From: Pseudonocardiaceae bacterium
GTDB lineage: Bacteria > Actinomycetota > Actinomycetes > Mycobacteriales > Pseudonocardiaceae
Direction of reading: 5' to 3'
NCBI GenBank assembly: GCA_009377865.1
Contig: WHTH01000003.1
Coordinates: forward strand, 1 to 64,000
Length of the DNA: 64,000 bases
Shown here one piece after another: positions 50,086 to 60,128 of this stretch (position 1 is its first letter; the number at the start of each line of letters is the position of its first letter). Under the pieces are notes generated by a model. That model was not told where the DNA came from and ran no database searches. It saw only the letters and a program-made list of their open reading frames with translations. The position numbers and the translations under genes are program-made.

Positions 50086-51114
50086 TCAGCCCGCTCCTGG
50101 GTGGTCGCGGGCGACCTGGGGGGCCATCAGCCCCACGATGCGTTCCAGATCGTCCACCGATCCGAACTCGAGCACGACACGGCCCTTTCGCTGCCCCAGT
50201 TCCACCTTGACCCGGGTGTCGAAGGCGTTGGAGAGGCTGTCCGCCAGTTCCTGCAGGCCCGGCGCCTGCATCGGACGGCGAGCAGCCGGCTTCGTCCTGG
50301 CAGGGCAGGACGGCTCGTTGCGGGCGAGCGTGACGGCCTCCTCCGTCGCTCGCACCGACATGCCCTCGGCCACGATGCGGCCGGCGAGATCCTCCTGGGC
50401 ACCGGGCTCCTCAACGCTCAGCAAGGCGCGGGCGTGGCCGGCCGACAACACCCCGGCAGCGACCCGACGCTGCACCGCCACCGGCAGCCGGAGCAGCCGG
50501 ATGGTGTTGGTGATGACCGGTCGGCTGCGCCCGATCCGCGATGCCAACTGGTCGTGTGTCACGTCGAACTCCTCGAGCAGCTGCTGGTAGGCCGCAGCCT
50601 CTTCCAACGGATTGAGCTGCACCCGGTGGATGTTCTCCAGCAGCGCATCGCGCAGCATCGCGTCGTCGGCGGTCTGCCGCACGATGGCCGGGATGTGCTC
50701 GAGCCCGGCCTGCTGCGCCGCGCGCCACCGGCGCTCACCCATCACCAACTCGTAGGAGCCGCTGTCCAGCAGGCGGACGACGATCGGCTGCATCAGCCCG
50801 AACTCGCGGATCGAGTGCTCGAGCTCGGCGAGCGACTCCTCATCGAACACCTGCCGCGGCTGCCGCGGGTTGGGCACGAGCGCCTCGACCGGCACTTCCT
50901 GGTACACCGCTCCGGCGACACTGCCCACGGGTTCACCGGCACCGCGGTCACCGGCACCGGCCTCCGCGGGTGCCGGGTCCTCGTACCGCCCGTCGATGAC
51001 CATGTCGCCCGGCGAGTCGCCGGTCCGCTTTACAGCTTGCTCCGCCGGGACTGCGGGCCCGCTCGGGATCAGTGCCGCCAGCCCACGACCGAGGCCACCC
51101 TTGCGCTCGTTCAC
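50086..51114 (-). CDS. parB: Chromosome-partitioning protein ParB (CTPase)
   Basis: A 342-residue protein. '[13 protein letters not shown]' at the N-terminus is the ParA-interacting motif. The CTP-binding region includes '[20 protein letters not shown]' and '[20 protein letters not shown]'. The helix-turn-helix that reads parS is '[20 protein letters not shown]', and a dimerisation domain ends the chain ('[20 protein letters not shown]'). It loads at parS, spreads as a clamp and recruits SMC. Overlaps the parA stop by four bases. Confidence 0.97.
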   Translation of the reverse strand: MNERKGGLGRGLAALIPSGPAVPAEQAVKRTGDSPGDMVIDGRYEDPAPAEAGAGDRGAGEPVGSVAGAVYQEVPVEALVPNPRQPRQVFDEESLAELEHSIREFGLMQPIVVRLLDSGSYELVMGERRWRAAQQAGLEHIPAIVRQTADDAMLRDALLENIHRVQLNPLEEAAAYQQLLEEFDVTHDQLASRIGRSRPVITNTIRLLRLPVAVQRRVAAGVLSAGHARALLSVEEPGAQEDLAGRIVAEGMSVRATEEAVTLARNEPSCPARTKPAARRPMQAPGLQELADSLSNAFDTRVKVELGQRKGRVVLEFGSVDDLERIVGLMAPQVARDHPGAG

Positions 51115-52139
51115 CAGCCGTCCTCCTCACGACCCCGCTGCGCGATCTCCCGCGCCGCGTCGAGATAACTCATCGAGCCGCGCGAGCCCGGGTCATACAC
51201 CAGCACTGTCTGCCCGAAGCCCGGCGCCTCGGAGATCTTCACGCTGCGCGGGATCACCGTACTGAGCACCTGACTCCGGAAGTGCTCCCGCACGTCCGCC
51301 GTAACCTGATCGGCGAGCTTCGTACGACCGTCGTACATGGTGAGCAAGATGGTGGAGACGGTCAGTCCAGGGTTGAGGTGCGCCTGTACCAACTCGATGC
51401 TGCTCAACAGCTGACCCAGGCCCTCCAGCGCGTAGTACTCACACTGGATCGGGATCAGCACCTCCGGAGCCGCCACGAGCGCGTTCACCGTGAGCAGCCC
51501 GAGCGACGGCGGGCAGTCGATGAAGACGTAGTCGACACCCACCTCGTCCAGCGCAGCACCGGACAGCGCTTCTTTGAGGCGTGACTCGCGAGCGACCATC
51601 GTGACGAGCTCGATCTCCGAGCCAGCCAGGTCGATCGTCGCAGGGACACACATCAGGTTCGGGGACTGTGGGCTCATCGCCACCGCGTCCGCCACACTGA
51701 TCTCGCCGAGCAGTAGCTCGTAGACCGACGGGGTACCGGAACGGTGCTCGATGCCCAGGGCGGTGCTGGCGTTGCCCTGCGGGTCCAGGTCCACGACCAG
51801 CGTGCGCAACCCGTGCAGCGCCAGACCAGCCGCGAGGTTGACGGTGGTCGTCGTCTTGCCCACGCCGCCCTTCTGGTTGGCGACGGTCAGAACGCGCCGG
51901 CGCAGCGGGCGAGGTAGCTGGTCCCCGGGGTGCAGCAGCTTGGTTGCGCGTTCGGCTTCCTCGGCGATCGGGGTCAGGCCACCACTCTCGCCGGAACTCT
52001 CGTTCGGGTAGCAGACCTCCCCAGCCCCGACGGCTCCGACGGGCGCGCTCGCGGTACCACCGACCAGCCGCAGGGTTGCTGTTTCACGTGAAACGGGCTC
52101 GGAATCCGACTGTGCCTGCCGTTCCGGGTTCACGCTCAC
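51111..52139 (-). CDS. parA: Chromosome-partitioning ATPase ParA (Soj)
   Basis: A 342-residue protein with a GTG start overlapping the rsmG stop (GTGA). The deviant Walker A is '[20 protein letters not shown]' (Lys90 to Thr96), Walker A' is '[18 protein letters not shown]' and Walker B '[20 protein letters not shown]'. The ~75-residue N-terminal extension is less conserved, and part of it (Val-Ser-Arg-Glu-Thr) is encoded by a parS site. It forms ATP-bound dimers on the nucleoid that pull ParB-parS complexes apart. Confidence 0.97.
   Translation of the reverse strand: MSVNPERQAQSDSEPVSRETATLRLVGGTASAPVGAVGAGEVCYPNESSGESGGLTPIAEEAERATKLLHPGDQLPRPLRRRVLTVANQKGGVGKTTTTVNLAAGLALHGLRTLVVDLDPQGNASTALGIEHRSGTPSVYELLLGEISVADAVAMSPQSPNLMCVPATIDLAGSEIELVTMVARESRLKEALSGAALDEVGVDYVFIDCPPSLGLLTVNALVAAPEVLIPIQCEYYALEGLGQLLSSIELVQAHLNPGLTVSTILLTMYDGRTKLADQVTADVREHFRSQVLSTVIPRSVKISEAPGFGQTVLVYDPGSRGSMSYLDAAREIAQRGREEDGW
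52080..52095. promoter_or_regulatory. parS centromere site inside parA
   Basis: TGTTTCACGTGAAACG matches the 16-bp bacterial parS consensus at all but the last base; the 14-bp core GTTTCACGTGAAAC is a perfect palindrome. It lies in the 5' coding part of parA, where it encodes Val-Ser-Arg-Glu-Thr. Confidence 0.93.
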
Positions 52140-52822
52140 CGATCCTTCCTCCTACGCGCCGGCCTGTCGGCGTCGCCACGCCGTCGCGACACGATGACCA
52201 CTGTCGCCGGCGGATCCACCAGCGACGCCCCGCACTCCACGATCTCAATGCCACAGCCACCCGCACGGTAGACCTCCTCACGGTCCCGCGACGCCTCTTC
52301 ACGAGCGCTGGCCCCCTTCACCGCGAGGAGCTGACCGCCCGGACGCAGCAGCGGCATGCACCAGCCTGCCAACCGTCCCAGCGGCGCCACCGCGCGGCCG
52401 GTGACGACATCCCAATCCGTGCTCACCGTGTGGTCCTCGGCCCGCCCACGATGCACCTCGACCGGAAGATCGAGGACCGTCGCCACCTCCTGCAACCAGG
52501 TGGTCCGCCGCGCCATCGGTTCCAGTAGCGCGATCGTCAGATCCGGCCGCGCCAGCGCCAGCGCGACTCCCGGTAGTCCGGCTCCGGAGCCGACGTCCAG
52601 GACGCGGCAACCGGGGGCGATCAGTTCACCGAGAGCTGCGGAGTTGAGCACGTGCCGATCCCAGAGCCGGCTCACCTCCCGCGGGCCGATGAGCCCGCGC
52701 TGCATTCCCTCGCCGGCCAGCATGTCGACAAACCGCGCGGCATCGCCCGCCCGGTTCCCGAACAACCCCGCTGCCACTTCCGGCGCCGGTGGAGGCATCG
52801 CGGTGCGGTCCCGACCGTTCAC
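52136..52822 (-). CDS. rsmG: 16S rRNA (guanine-N7)-methyltransferase RsmG (GidB)
   Basis: A 228-residue protein (GTG start at 52822; an ATG at 52798 is possible). SAM motif 'RVLDVGSGAGLPGVALALAR', followed by 'ALLEPMARRTTWLQEVATVL' and 'DVVTGRAVAPLGRLAGW'. 'EVSRLWDRHVLNSAALGE' is the conserved helix before motif I. It methylates G527 of 16S rRNA; loss gives low-level streptomycin resistance. The last residues are basic. Confidence 0.95.
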   Translation of the reverse strand: MNGRDRTAMPPPAPEVAAGLFGNRAGDAARFVDMLAGEGMQRGLIGPREVSRLWDRHVLNSAALGELIAPGCRVLDVGSGAGLPGVALALARPDLTIALLEPMARRTTWLQEVATVLDLPVEVHRGRAEDHTVSTDWDVVTGRAVAPLGRLAGWCMPLLRPGGQLLAVKGASAREEASRDREEVYRAGGCGIEIVECGASLVDPPATVVIVSRRRGDADRPARRRKDR

Positions 52823-52834
52823 TCGCGATCGACC

Positions 52835-52850
52835 AGTTTCACGTGAAACG
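52835..52850. promoter_or_regulatory. parS centromere site between rsmG and jag
   Basis: The 14-bp core GTTTCACGTGAAAC (52836-52849) is perfect; the flanking bases depart from the 16-bp consensus. It is in the short rsmG leader, 756 bases from the other parS and ~3.1 kb from dnaA. Confidence 0.93.
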
Positions 52851-52912
52851 CTCCAGTCATGCGTCGGCCCCGCGGACAGACACTCGGTCCGCGGGGCCGT
52901 ACCGGGCAGCGG

Positions 52913-53494
52913 TCAGGTCGAGCGGAACACCACGACCCGGCGTCGCGGCTCTTCGCCTTCGCTCTCGCTGTAGACGCCGTCCACGGACGCGACCGCGTCG
53001 TGCACGATTTTGCGCTCGAACGGCGTCATCACCTGCAGCCGGGCCGGCTCTCCGTCGTGCCGCACCTGCTCTGCTGTTGACCGACCCAGCTCATCGAGTT
53101 CCTTGCGACGGTCCTCCCGCCACTGCGCGACGTCGAGCATCAGCCGGCTTCGCGTTCCGGTCACCTGCTGCACGGCCAGCCTGGTCAATTCCTGCAACGC
53201 ATCGAGCACGGCACCGCGCGACCCCACGAGCCGCTCCAGGTCCTCGCCGCCCTCGACGCTCACCACTGCGCGACCACCGTCGACGTCAAGGTCGATGTCG
53301 CCGTCATAGTCGATGAGGTCGAGTAACCGTTCCAGATAGTCGCCGGCGACGTCGCCCTCTTGTACGAGCAGTTCCTCGGCCGGACTCTCGGGCCGGCGGT
53401 CGCACACTCGTGCCTGCTCTCCGTCCGCGGTCCCCAGGTCCTGTGGCGTGTCGCTCTGCCTCGGCACATCCTGGGTGGTCAGCGCTTCCGACAC
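52913..53494 (-). CDS. jag: Jag/KhpB single-stranded RNA-binding protein (KH and R3H domains)
   Basis: 193 residues from the GTG at 53494, preceded by GGAGGAG. An acidic N-terminus leads to a KH domain ('DLDVDGGRAVVSVEGGEDLE' then 'RLVGSRGAVLDALQELTRLA') and an R3H domain ('EPARLQVMTPFERKIVHDAV') closing with 'SESEGEEPRRRVVVF'. It is encoded next to yidC throughout bacteria; KhpB proteins bind RNA and affect division and elongation. Confidence 0.93.
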   Translation of the reverse strand: MSEALTTQDVPRQSDTPQDLGTADGEQARVCDRRPESPAEELLVQEGDVAGDYLERLLDLIDYDGDIDLDVDGGRAVVSVEGGEDLERLVGSRGAVLDALQELTRLAVQQVTGTRSRLMLDVAQWREDRRKELDELGRSTAEQVRHDGEPARLQVMTPFERKIVHDAVASVDGVYSESEGEEPRRRVVVFRST

Positions 53495-53516
53495 AGCTTT
53501 CTCCTCCTCCGGGCCG

Positions 53517-54665
53517 TCACCGGCGCTTCCGGTTCTTCTTCTTGCTCCGGTTGCGTTGCTGGACCGCACGTGGGGCCGCCCCACCCTCCGCTCCGTCCTT
53601 CGACGCTGGAGTCGTCCCGGCAGCCCCGGACGACCTCGACGCACCGTCACCGTCAGCTGCATCCTCATCAGACGGGTCCCGATCAGAGGCACTCACCCTG
53701 CCATCGGATGCAGCCGCCGTCGCGCCGTCGGCCGGCCCATCGCCGTTGGCCGGCCCATCGCGGTTGGACGACAGCGTGGTGTCTTTCTTGGACCGGTCCG
53801 GCTTCTGGCCCGGGCGCGGTCCGAGTGACTGCCGCTGAGCGACCGCGACCTCCTTCTTCTCCGCCTCCTCGGCGTCGATCTTGCGGTAGATCACGTACTG
53901 CTGGCCGAGCGTCCACGCGTTGTTGGACAGCCAGTAGAGCAGGATCGCGAGCGGGAAGAACGGGCCACCGATCACGACACCGATCGGGAACAGGTACAGC
54001 ATGACCTTGTTCATGATCGCGGACTGTGGGTTCGCCGCCTGCGCCTCGGTCTGCCGGGCCACCGAGTGCCGCGACGTGAAATGGGTGAGGACTCCGGCCA
54101 AGATCATCAGTGGGACCGCGACCAACCCGATGTCCACCCGGCTCACCTCGGCGAACGCCGCCAGCTGATCGCCGGGCATCGTGATCCACCCCGATATCGG
54201 AGCTCCGAGCAGCCGAGCGTCGAGGAAGGACTCCACGTCGGCCGGACTGAAGATGTAGTTCGGGATCTGGATGTTCTGCTCGTAGGTCAGGCCCGGCCGG
54301 TTGAACATCCGCAGCACGTGGAACAGGCCGAAGAACACCGGGAGCTGCACGAGGATCGGCAGACAGCCACCGAGCGGGTTGAACCCGTGCTCGGATTGCA
54401 GCTTCTGCATCGCTTCCGCCTGCTTCTGGCGGTCGTTGCCGTGCTTCTCCTTGATCTTCTTGATCTCCGGCGCGAACTCGGCCATCTTGCGCATCGAGCG
54501 CATCTGGCTGATGAACGGCTTGATCAGCAGCGTCCGCAGGGTGAACACCAGGAACACCACCGACAGCGCCCATGCGACACCGCTGTCCGGGCTCAGCACG
54601 TAACCGAACACCTTGTGCCAGAACCACATGATGGCCGACACAGGCCAGTAGATGAAATCTAGCAA
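53517..54665 (-). CDS. yidC: Membrane protein insertase YidC
   Basis: 382 residues, TTG start. Helices: '[20 protein letters not shown]', '[20 protein letters not shown]', a pair around '[20 protein letters not shown]', '[13 protein letters not shown]' and '[20 protein letters not shown]'. The cytoplasmic Arg in the groove region is in '[10 protein letters not shown]'. The last ~110 residues are disordered and end in a Lys/Arg-rich ribosome-binding tail (KKKNRKRR). The gene overlaps yidD by seven bases. Confidence 0.96.
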   Translation of the reverse strand: MLDFIYWPVSAIMWFWHKVFGYVLSPDSGVAWALSVVFLVFTLRTLLIKPFISQMRSMRKMAEFAPEIKKIKEKHGNDRQKQAEAMQKLQSEHGFNPLGGCLPILVQLPVFFGLFHVLRMFNRPGLTYEQNIQIPNYIFSPADVESFLDARLLGAPISGWITMPGDQLAAFAEVSRVDIGLVAVPLMILAGVLTHFTSRHSVARQTEAQAANPQSAIMNKVMLYLFPIGVVIGGPFFPLAILLYWLSNNAWTLGQQYVIYRKIDAEEAEKKEVAVAQRQSLGPRPGQKPDRSKKDTTLSSNRDGPANGDGPADGATAAASDGRVSASDRDPSDEDAADGDGASRSSGAAGTTPASKDGAEGGAAPRAVQQRNRSKKKNRKRR

Positions 54666-54937
54666 GATCGCTCACTCTCGGCAGGCGGGCACACGTCCGT
54701 CGCGCAGTCACGGGCGGGGGGCACCGGGTCCAGACCTCCAGGATGCCAGGGCCCGCAGCGCAGCAGGCGGCGCAGGGTCAGCCAGCCTCCTCGCAGCACA
54801 CCGTGCACCCCCAGCGCGTCGACGGCGTAGGCGCTGCAGCTCGGGTAGAAGCGACACGTCGGTGGCAACGCCGACGAGATCCACTGTTGGTAGAACCGCA
54901 GCGCACTGATCAGCATCCGGGCGAGCCAGCTCGTCAC
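54659..54937 (-). CDS. yidD: Membrane protein insertion efficiency factor YidD
   Basis: 92 residues from the GTG at 54937, preceded by AGGAG; longer frames add unrelated residues. The family core is '[20 protein letters not shown]' and '[20 protein letters not shown]' with '[16 protein letters not shown]'. It overlaps yidC and cooperates with it in inserting inner-membrane proteins. Confidence 0.95.
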   Translation of the reverse strand: MTSWLARMLISALRFYQQWISSALPPTCRFYPSCSAYAVDALGVHGVLRGGWLTLRRLLRCGPWHPGGLDPVPPARDCATDVCPPAESERSC

Positions 54938-54978
54938 CCCCGAACTCCTGCCCCGCTGTGCCGAGGCAGCCGTACGGG

Positions 54979-55341
54979 TCACCTCCGGCCGTCCCGACCA
55001 TGCGGCGGGCACAGTAGTCGGCGCAGTGCCGCATCGAGGTCACGACCCAGTGCTGCACTCGGCGCCATGACCGATGTGGGCAGTGCCCGCACCACCAGCA
55101 GCGTGTCGGCAGGCAGGTCGACGAGCCGGTCCCGCATCAGATGGCGCAGCCTCCGTTGTACCCGATGGCGCACCACGGACCCACCCACAGCACGGCTGAC
55201 CACGAAGCCCACCCGAGCTCCGGTCGCCTCTGCCGCCCGAGCGAGATGCACCACCACCGCACCACGGGCAGCTCTCCGACCCCGGCGCACCGCCGTCGCG
55301 AAATGCTCGCGACGGGTCAGCCGGGCGGCTGGGGGCAGCAC
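54979..55341 (-). CDS. rnpA: Ribonuclease P protein component
   Basis: 120 residues, GTG start. '[20 protein letters not shown]' and '[20 protein letters not shown]' then 'RLRHLMR' match the RNR motif region, here Arg-His-Arg instead of the common Arg-Asn-Arg. It binds the RNase P RNA and helps mature tRNA 5' ends. 18 bases after rpmH. Confidence 0.94.
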   Translation of the reverse strand: MLPPAARLTRREHFATAVRRGRRAARGAVVVHLARAAEATGARVGFVVSRAVGGSVVRHRVQRRLRHLMRDRLVDLPADTLLVVRALPTSVMAPSAALGRDLDAALRRLLCPPHGRDGRR

Positions 55342-55359
55342 CGCAGTAATCCTCGCCCG

Positions 55360-55503
55360 TCAGGCGGACAGCTGCGAGCGGCCCTTGCGGCGGCGCGCGG
55401 TGAGAATCGCGCGACCGGCACGCGTCCGCATCCGCAGCCGGAACCCGTGGGTCTTGGCCCGCCGGCGGTTGTTCGGCTGGAAGGTGCGCTTGCCCTTGCT
55501 CAC
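55360..55503 (-). CDS. rpmH: 50S ribosomal protein L34
   Basis: 47 residues from the GTG at 55503: '[20 protein letters not shown]' then '[20 protein letters not shown]'. Size and sequence are standard. First gene of the rpmH-rnpA-yidD-yidC-jag-rsmG-parA-parB series, divergent from dnaA. Confidence 0.97.
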   Translation of the reverse strand: MSKGKRTFQPNNRRRAKTHGFRLRMRTRAGRAILTARRRKGRSQLSA

Positions 55504-55947
55504 GGCTGTCCCATCTCGCTGTGCTGAAGCGACGCACGACGTAGACCGGCACAAACCGAACAGTTTGACGGGGTACGGCGCGCGACTACACCCGCCGGTC
55601 GGCGGGAGACCCAATCGAGAATATGCGGCAGTCCTCGGCGGCGTCAAAGCGAGGACCGCAGGTCGGGCGTGGCACCGGTCGGTTCGCCACGCCCGGCGCG
55701 GTAACGACACGCCGGACAACGGCAGTGCTTGCCCGGTCCAGGATCTTGTGGCATGCGGGGAAGCTTGTTAGGTTGCCAACTTCGTGATTCGGGGTGCCGG
55801 GGGAGGGCCGCTCCGAGGCGTGACGGGAGCGTCGGGACCCTTGGGGTAAGCCGACGGTCTCGTTGTACCTGCATGCACAGCTGTGGACAAACTTGTGGAC
55901 GCATGATGCGGCCGCTGTCCACCACCGCCGGTGAGGGGAGGCAGCGG
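55504..55947. promoter_or_regulatory. Divergent rpmH-dnaA intergenic region with DnaA boxes
   Basis: The 444-base gap holds no gene. Near dnaA lie a perfect DnaA box TGTGGACAA (55882-55890), a close copy TGTGGACGC (55894-55902) and an opposed CTGTCCACC (55915-55923). Their position fits DnaA autoregulation of its own gene. A good ribosome site (GAGGGGAGG) precedes the dnaA GTG. Promoters for rpmH and dnaA must be here but no unambiguous -35/-10 pair was found. Confidence 0.7.
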
Positions 55948-57447
55948 GTGACAGAGCGTCCGACCGACCTCCGACACGTGTGGCAGGAGGTCGTCGCCGA
56001 GCTCTCCGCCGGAGCGATGTCCGCACAGCAGCGGGCTTGGATGCGGGTGACCCGGCCGATCGGACTGCTCGACGGCACTGCACTGCTGGCCGCACCGAGC
56101 GACTTCGCCAAGGACGCCATCGAACGCGCACTGCGCGAGCCCATCAGCCAGGCGCTGTCCCGGCGACTGGGGCGCGACGTCTCGCTGGCGGTGAAGGTCG
56201 ACCACCCACTGCCCCCACCGCCCATCCTGCCGCCGCCCAGTACCGGCCCAGCTCCGGACGCGACCACAGCAGCCACGGACGGCCCCGACGGCGAGGACGA
56301 CACGGAGGACGACCACAGCGACGAGCAGGAGGACGCGCTCGCGACTGTCGCCGAGATCTGGCCGACCTTCCGGAGCAAGGCCGCGGCGCAGCCGGCCCGC
56401 GCGCCCAACTCCCAGACCAAGCTCAACGAGAAGTACATCTTCGACACCTTCGTCATCGGGGCGTCCAACCGCTTCGCCCACGCGGCCTCGGTCGCCGTCT
56501 CCGAGGCACCGGCCCGCGCGTACAACCCACTGTTCGTCTGGGGCGAGTCGGGGTTGGGCAAGACGCACCTGCTGCACGCCGTCGGCCACTACGCGCAGCG
56601 GTTGTTCCCCGGGATGCGGGTGCGCTACGTGTCGACCGAGGAGTTCACCAACGACTTCATCAACTCGCTGCGCGACGACCGCAAGGTGGCCTTCCAGCGC
56701 CGCTACCGCGACGTCGACGTGCTGCTGGTCGATGACATCCAGTTCCTCGAGGGCAAGGAAGGAACCCAGGAGGAGTTCTTCCACACCTTCAACACGCTGC
56801 ACAACGCGAACAAGCAAATCGTGGTCTCCTCTGACCGCCCACCCAAGGGACTCGCCACCCTCGAGGACCGGCTACGCACTCGCTTCGAGTGGGGGCTGAT
56901 CACCGACATCCAGCCGCCGGAGCTCGAGACCCGGATCGCCATCCTGCGCAAGAAGGCCGCCGGCGACCGGCTCGCCGCACCCGACGAGGTGCTCGAGTTC
57001 ATCGCCGCCCGCATCGAGCGCAACATTCGCGAGCTCGAGGGCGCCCTGATCCGCGTCACCGCGTTCGCCTCACTGAACCGGCAGGCCGTCGACACCCAGC
57101 TCGCCGAGATCGTGCTGCGCGATCTCATTCCCGACGCCCAGGCGCACGAGATCGGCGCCCCAACGATCATGGCCGTCACCGCGGAGTTCTACGGCGTGAC
57201 GATCGATGACCTGTGCGGGCCCGGCAAAACCAAGCAGCTCGCACTGGCCCGGCAGATCTCGATGTACCTGTGCCGTGAGCTCACCGACCTCTCGCTACCG
57301 CGCATCGGGCAGACCTTCGGCGGCCGCGACCACACCACGGTGATGCACGCCGACAAGAAGATCCGCAACGAGATGGCCGAGCGGCGCCGCACCTACGATC
57401 AGGTGCAGGAGCTCACCTCGCGGATCAAGCAGCGCGCCCGCACCTGA
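55948..57447 (+). CDS. dnaA: Chromosomal replication initiator DnaA
   Basis: 499 residues from the GTG at 55948. Domain I '[20 protein letters not shown]'; a Pro/Asp/Glu-rich domain II linker (~90-140); AAA+ domain III with Walker A '[20 protein letters not shown]' near 198 and Walker B '[18 protein letters not shown]', sensor II region '[15 protein letters not shown]'; domain IV DNA-binding signature '[20 protein letters not shown]'. It binds DnaA boxes and opens oriC. Unusually the next gene is not dnaN. Confidence 0.98.
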   Translation: MTERPTDLRHVWQEVVAELSAGAMSAQQRAWMRVTRPIGLLDGTALLAAPSDFAKDAIERALREPISQALSRRLGRDVSLAVKVDHPLPPPPILPPPSTGPAPDATTAATDGPDGEDDTEDDHSDEQEDALATVAEIWPTFRSKAAAQPARAPNSQTKLNEKYIFDTFVIGASNRFAHAASVAVSEAPARAYNPLFVWGESGLGKTHLLHAVGHYAQRLFPGMRVRYVSTEEFTNDFINSLRDDRKVAFQRRYRDVDVLLVDDIQFLEGKEGTQEEFFHTFNTLHNANKQIVVSSDRPPKGLATLEDRLRTRFEWGLITDIQPPELETRIAILRKKAAGDRLAAPDEVLEFIAARIERNIRELEGALIRVTAFASLNRQAVDTQLAEIVLRDLIPDAQAHEIGAPTIMAVTAEFYGVTIDDLCGPGKTKQLALARQISMYLCRELTDLSLPRIGQTFGGRDHTTVMHADKKIRNEMAERRRTYDQVQELTSRIKQRART

Positions 57448-58020
57448 CTTCCCCACGCTCGCACGCCCGTCCCGCCCGTCCCGCCCACGTGCCGACTGGC
57501 CGACCGGCACGCACGTTCCGGCAGCCCCTCGTCCATGAACTCGACACCGCGCGGGTTCGCCGTCCCCACGACCCCCAACCACGTCGAGTTCATGGACACC
57601 GGGGTCATGTCGGGTGGGGCTCTTCCCGGCCACGCGATGTGGACAAAACGGCCAACCAGTTGGGGACAAGCTGTGGATAGTTGCGGAATCGGTGTGGACG
57701 GACGACTCATCGCGCAGCTCCGTCCACCACCATGAGAACCCGCCCACCGATCCCCGCACCGAGGGTCCACACCGCGCCGCACCGGTGGACCTGCGCCGAC
57801 GGACACAATCCACACCGCCCACAGGTCCTACTACTGTTACTGCTCTTCTCTCTTGAGAAGTAACTCTCCTAAAGAAGCCGGTGGACCAAACCTCGCGAAG
57901 ACGCCTGGATCCTGCCCAGGCCTGTGATGGCGCCACCCCGCCGTAAGTCCTACGGTGACGCAATCGCGCGGGCTCTGGGACTGCCGCGCGCAGCCACCGC
58001 TCCCGAGAAAGGACAGCCCA
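57448..58020. other. oriC: Putative replication origin oriC
   Basis: The 573-base gap after dnaA has a perfect DnaA box TGTGGACAA (57638-57646) and clustered variants TGGGGACAA (57661-57669), TGTGGATAG (57672-57680), TGTGGACGG (57693-57701), with opposed GGGTCCACA (57763-57771) and CAATCCACA (57806-57814). These are followed by the only AT-rich tract in the region (~57825-57880), a likely unwinding element. The place between dnaA and the next gene is where oriC lies in Streptomyces and mycobacteria. Fewer perfect boxes are seen than in Streptomyces. Confidence 0.75.
57531..57597. repeat. Perfect 15-bp inverted repeat in the oriC region
   Basis: GTCCATGAACTCGAC (57531-57545) is repeated in exact inverted form at 57583-57597, with a 37-base spacer. 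It sits between the dnaA stop and the first DnaA box. It could be a dnaA terminator, a protein-binding dyad or a copy of a dispersed palindromic repeat. The minus strand across it can be read as a short peptide, but without coding features. Confidence 0.75.
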
Positions 58021-58986
58021 GTGCAGAGCGACCCAGTGCAAAGCAGCGCAGTGCAACTGGGACTCGTCGGCCTCGGCCGGATGGGGGCCAACATGCGCGA
58101 CCGGCTGCGCGCCGCCGGGCATCGAGTGATCGGCTTCGCCCGCACCGCGGAGATGGCCGACGTGCACTCGCTCGACGAACTTGTCAGGGCGCTCGAGCCG
58201 CCGCGGGCGGTGTGGGTCATGGTACCTGCCGGGGAGCCGACCAAGCAGACCGTTCGCGACCTCGCCGAGTTGCTCGAGCCCGGCGATGTCGTCGTCGATG
58301 GCGGCAACTCGCAGTACACCGACGACCAGGAGCACGCCGAGCTGCTCGCCGGTAACGGCATCGGTTACGTCGACTGCGGCGTCTCCGGCGGAGTGTGGGG
58401 CCGCGACAACGGGTATGGGCTGATGGCGGGTGGCGCCACCGCCGATATCGAGCGGCTGCTGCCGATCTTCGACGCGCTGCGCCCGGGCGGGCCACGCGAG
58501 GAGGGATTCGCCCACGCCGGCGGGGTCGGGGCGGGCCACTACGCGAAGATGGTGCACAACGGCGTCGAGTACGGCCTGATGCAGGCTTACGGCGAGGGGT
58601 TCGAGCTGCTCGACAGCGCCGAGGTCGTCACCGACGTCGCGGCGGTCATCAAGGCCTGGCAGCGGGGCACTGTGGTGCGCTCCTGGCTGCTCGACCTGCT
58701 CGTCCGGGCGATGGACGCCGACCCGGGGCTCGACGAGCTGCGCGGCTACGCCGAGGACTCCGGGGAGGGCCGATGGGCGGTGCAGGAAGCGGTCGAGCAC
58801 GCCGTCCCGGCGCCGGTGATCTCCGCGGCGCTCTTCGCGCGGTTCAGCTCTCGGCAGCAGAACTCCCCGGCGATGCGCGCGGTTGCCGCGCTGCGCCAGC
58901 AGTTCGGCGGGCACGACGTGCAGCAGCCGGCACCGACAGTGCCAGCCGAGCCTGCAGCGCCGTTGTCGGGGTCCGGCACGGAGTAG
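58021..58986 (+). CDS. gnd: 6-phosphogluconate dehydrogenase, short NAD-type
   Basis: 321 residues from the GTG at 58021, preceded by AAAGGA. Rossmann motif '[20 protein letters not shown]', '[20 protein letters not shown]', substrate motif '[20 protein letters not shown]' and '[20 protein letters not shown]', catalytic Lys in '[20 protein letters not shown]'. The short form lacks the long C-terminal helix pair of the ~470-residue enzyme. It decarboxylates 6-phosphogluconate in the pentose phosphate route. gnd before recF is typical of Streptomyces and Pseudonocardiaceae. Its TAG overlaps the recF GTG. Confidence 0.93.
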   Translation: MQSDPVQSSAVQLGLVGLGRMGANMRDRLRAAGHRVIGFARTAEMADVHSLDELVRALEPPRAVWVMVPAGEPTKQTVRDLAELLEPGDVVVDGGNSQYTDDQEHAELLAGNGIGYVDCGVSGGVWGRDNGYGLMAGGATADIERLLPIFDALRPGGPREEGFAHAGGVGAGHYAKMVHNGVEYGLMQAYGEGFELLDSAEVVTDVAAVIKAWQRGTVVRSWLLDLLVRAMDADPGLDELRGYAEDSGEGRWAVQEAVEHAVPAPVISAALFARFSSRQQNSPAMRAVAALRQQFGGHDVQQPAPTVPAEPAAPLSGSGTE

Positions 58987-60128
58987 TGCACGTTCGGACG
59001 CTCGCCCTCGACAACTTCCGCTGCTGGCAGCATGTCGAGCTCACCCTCGAACCCGGCGTGACCGTGCTCGTCGGTGCCAACGGGCAGGGTAAGACCAACC
59101 TCCTCGAGGCACTCGGATATCTCGCCACACTGGGATCGCACCGGGTGGCCACCGACGCGCCGCTGGTCCGGCAGGGAGCCGAGCGAGCGATCGTGCGCGG
59201 GACCGTGGTGCACGACGCCCGGGAGCTGACCGTCGAACTCGAGATCGCCCCCGGCCGGGCCAATCGTGCCCGGATCAACCGCTCCCCGGTACCGCGCCCC
59301 CGCGAGGCGCTCGGCATCCTGCGATGCGTGCTGTTCGCGCCGGAGGACCTCGCGCTCGTTCGGGGTGATCCCGGGGAGCGTCGGCATTTCCTCGACGAGC
59401 TGCTGGTGACGCGCGCGCCGCGGCTGGCGGGCGTCCGCGCCGACTACGACAAGGTACTCCGGCAGCGTTCGGCACTGCTCAAAACGGCAGGCGCGGCGCG
59501 CCGGGCCGGCCGGGGCAGCGTGGATCTGAGCACGCTCGATGTGTGGGACGGCCACCTCGCCCGGCACGGGGCGCAGCTGCTCGCCGCCCGGCTCGACCTA
59601 CTCGCCGCGCTCGCTCCGTACGTCGTCGCGGGCTACGCCGGGGTGGCACCCGAATCGCGCCCGATCGGGCTGCGGTACCGCTCCGGTCTGGGTGATGGGC
59701 AGCCCGCCGAAGGCGAGCCCGCCGACGCCGGGGAACTGGAGGCCGCGTTGCTGTCCGAACTCGGTCGGCTGCGTGACCAGGAGGTCGAGCGAGGGGTGTG
59801 CCTGGTCGGGCCGCACCGCGACGACGTGGAGCTCTCGCTGGGCGGGACACCCGCCAAGGGTTACGCCAGCCAGGGCGAGTTGTGGTCGTTCGCGCTGGCG
59901 CTGCGGCTGGGCAGCTACGAGTTGTTGTGCGCCGATGGCGCCGAGCCGGTGCTGCTGCTCGACGACGTCTTCGCAGAGCTGGACCGCAGGCGGCGGGGCC
60001 GGCTCGCGGAGGTTGCGCTGGGCGCGGAGCAGGTTGTGGTCACGGCGGCAGTTGCCGAGGATGTACCCGAGGAGCTCGTCGGACGACGGTTCGACATCGG
60101 GAACGGGGAGGTGAGCCTTGTCTGGTGA
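58986..60128 (+). CDS. recF: DNA replication and repair protein RecF
   Basis: 380 residues from the GTG at 58986. Walker A '[20 protein letters not shown]', '[20 protein letters not shown]' as the conserved helix, signature '[20 protein letters not shown]' and Walker B '[20 protein letters not shown]'. SMC-like ATPase that helps load RecA at single-stranded gaps. Overlaps the DUF721 gene by 11 bases. Confidence 0.97.
   Translation: MHVRTLALDNFRCWQHVELTLEPGVTVLVGANGQGKTNLLEALGYLATLGSHRVATDAPLVRQGAERAIVRGTVVHDARELTVELEIAPGRANRARINRSPVPRPREALGILRCVLFAPEDLALVRGDPGERRHFLDELLVTRAPRLAGVRADYDKVLRQRSALLKTAGAARRAGRGSVDLSTLDVWDGHLARHGAQLLAARLDLLAALAPYVVAGYAGVAPESRPIGLRYRSGLGDGQPAEGEPADAGELEAALLSELGRLRDQEVERGVCLVGPHRDDVELSLGGTPAKGYASQGELWSFALALRLGSYELLCADGAEPVLLLDDVFAELDRRRRGRLAEVALGAEQVVVTAAVAEDVPEELVGRRFDIGNGEVSLVW

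Noticed and set aside
57399-57815. 138-codon minus-strand frame across the oriC region
   Set aside because: It runs through the inverted repeat and the DnaA boxes and has no family or coding features.
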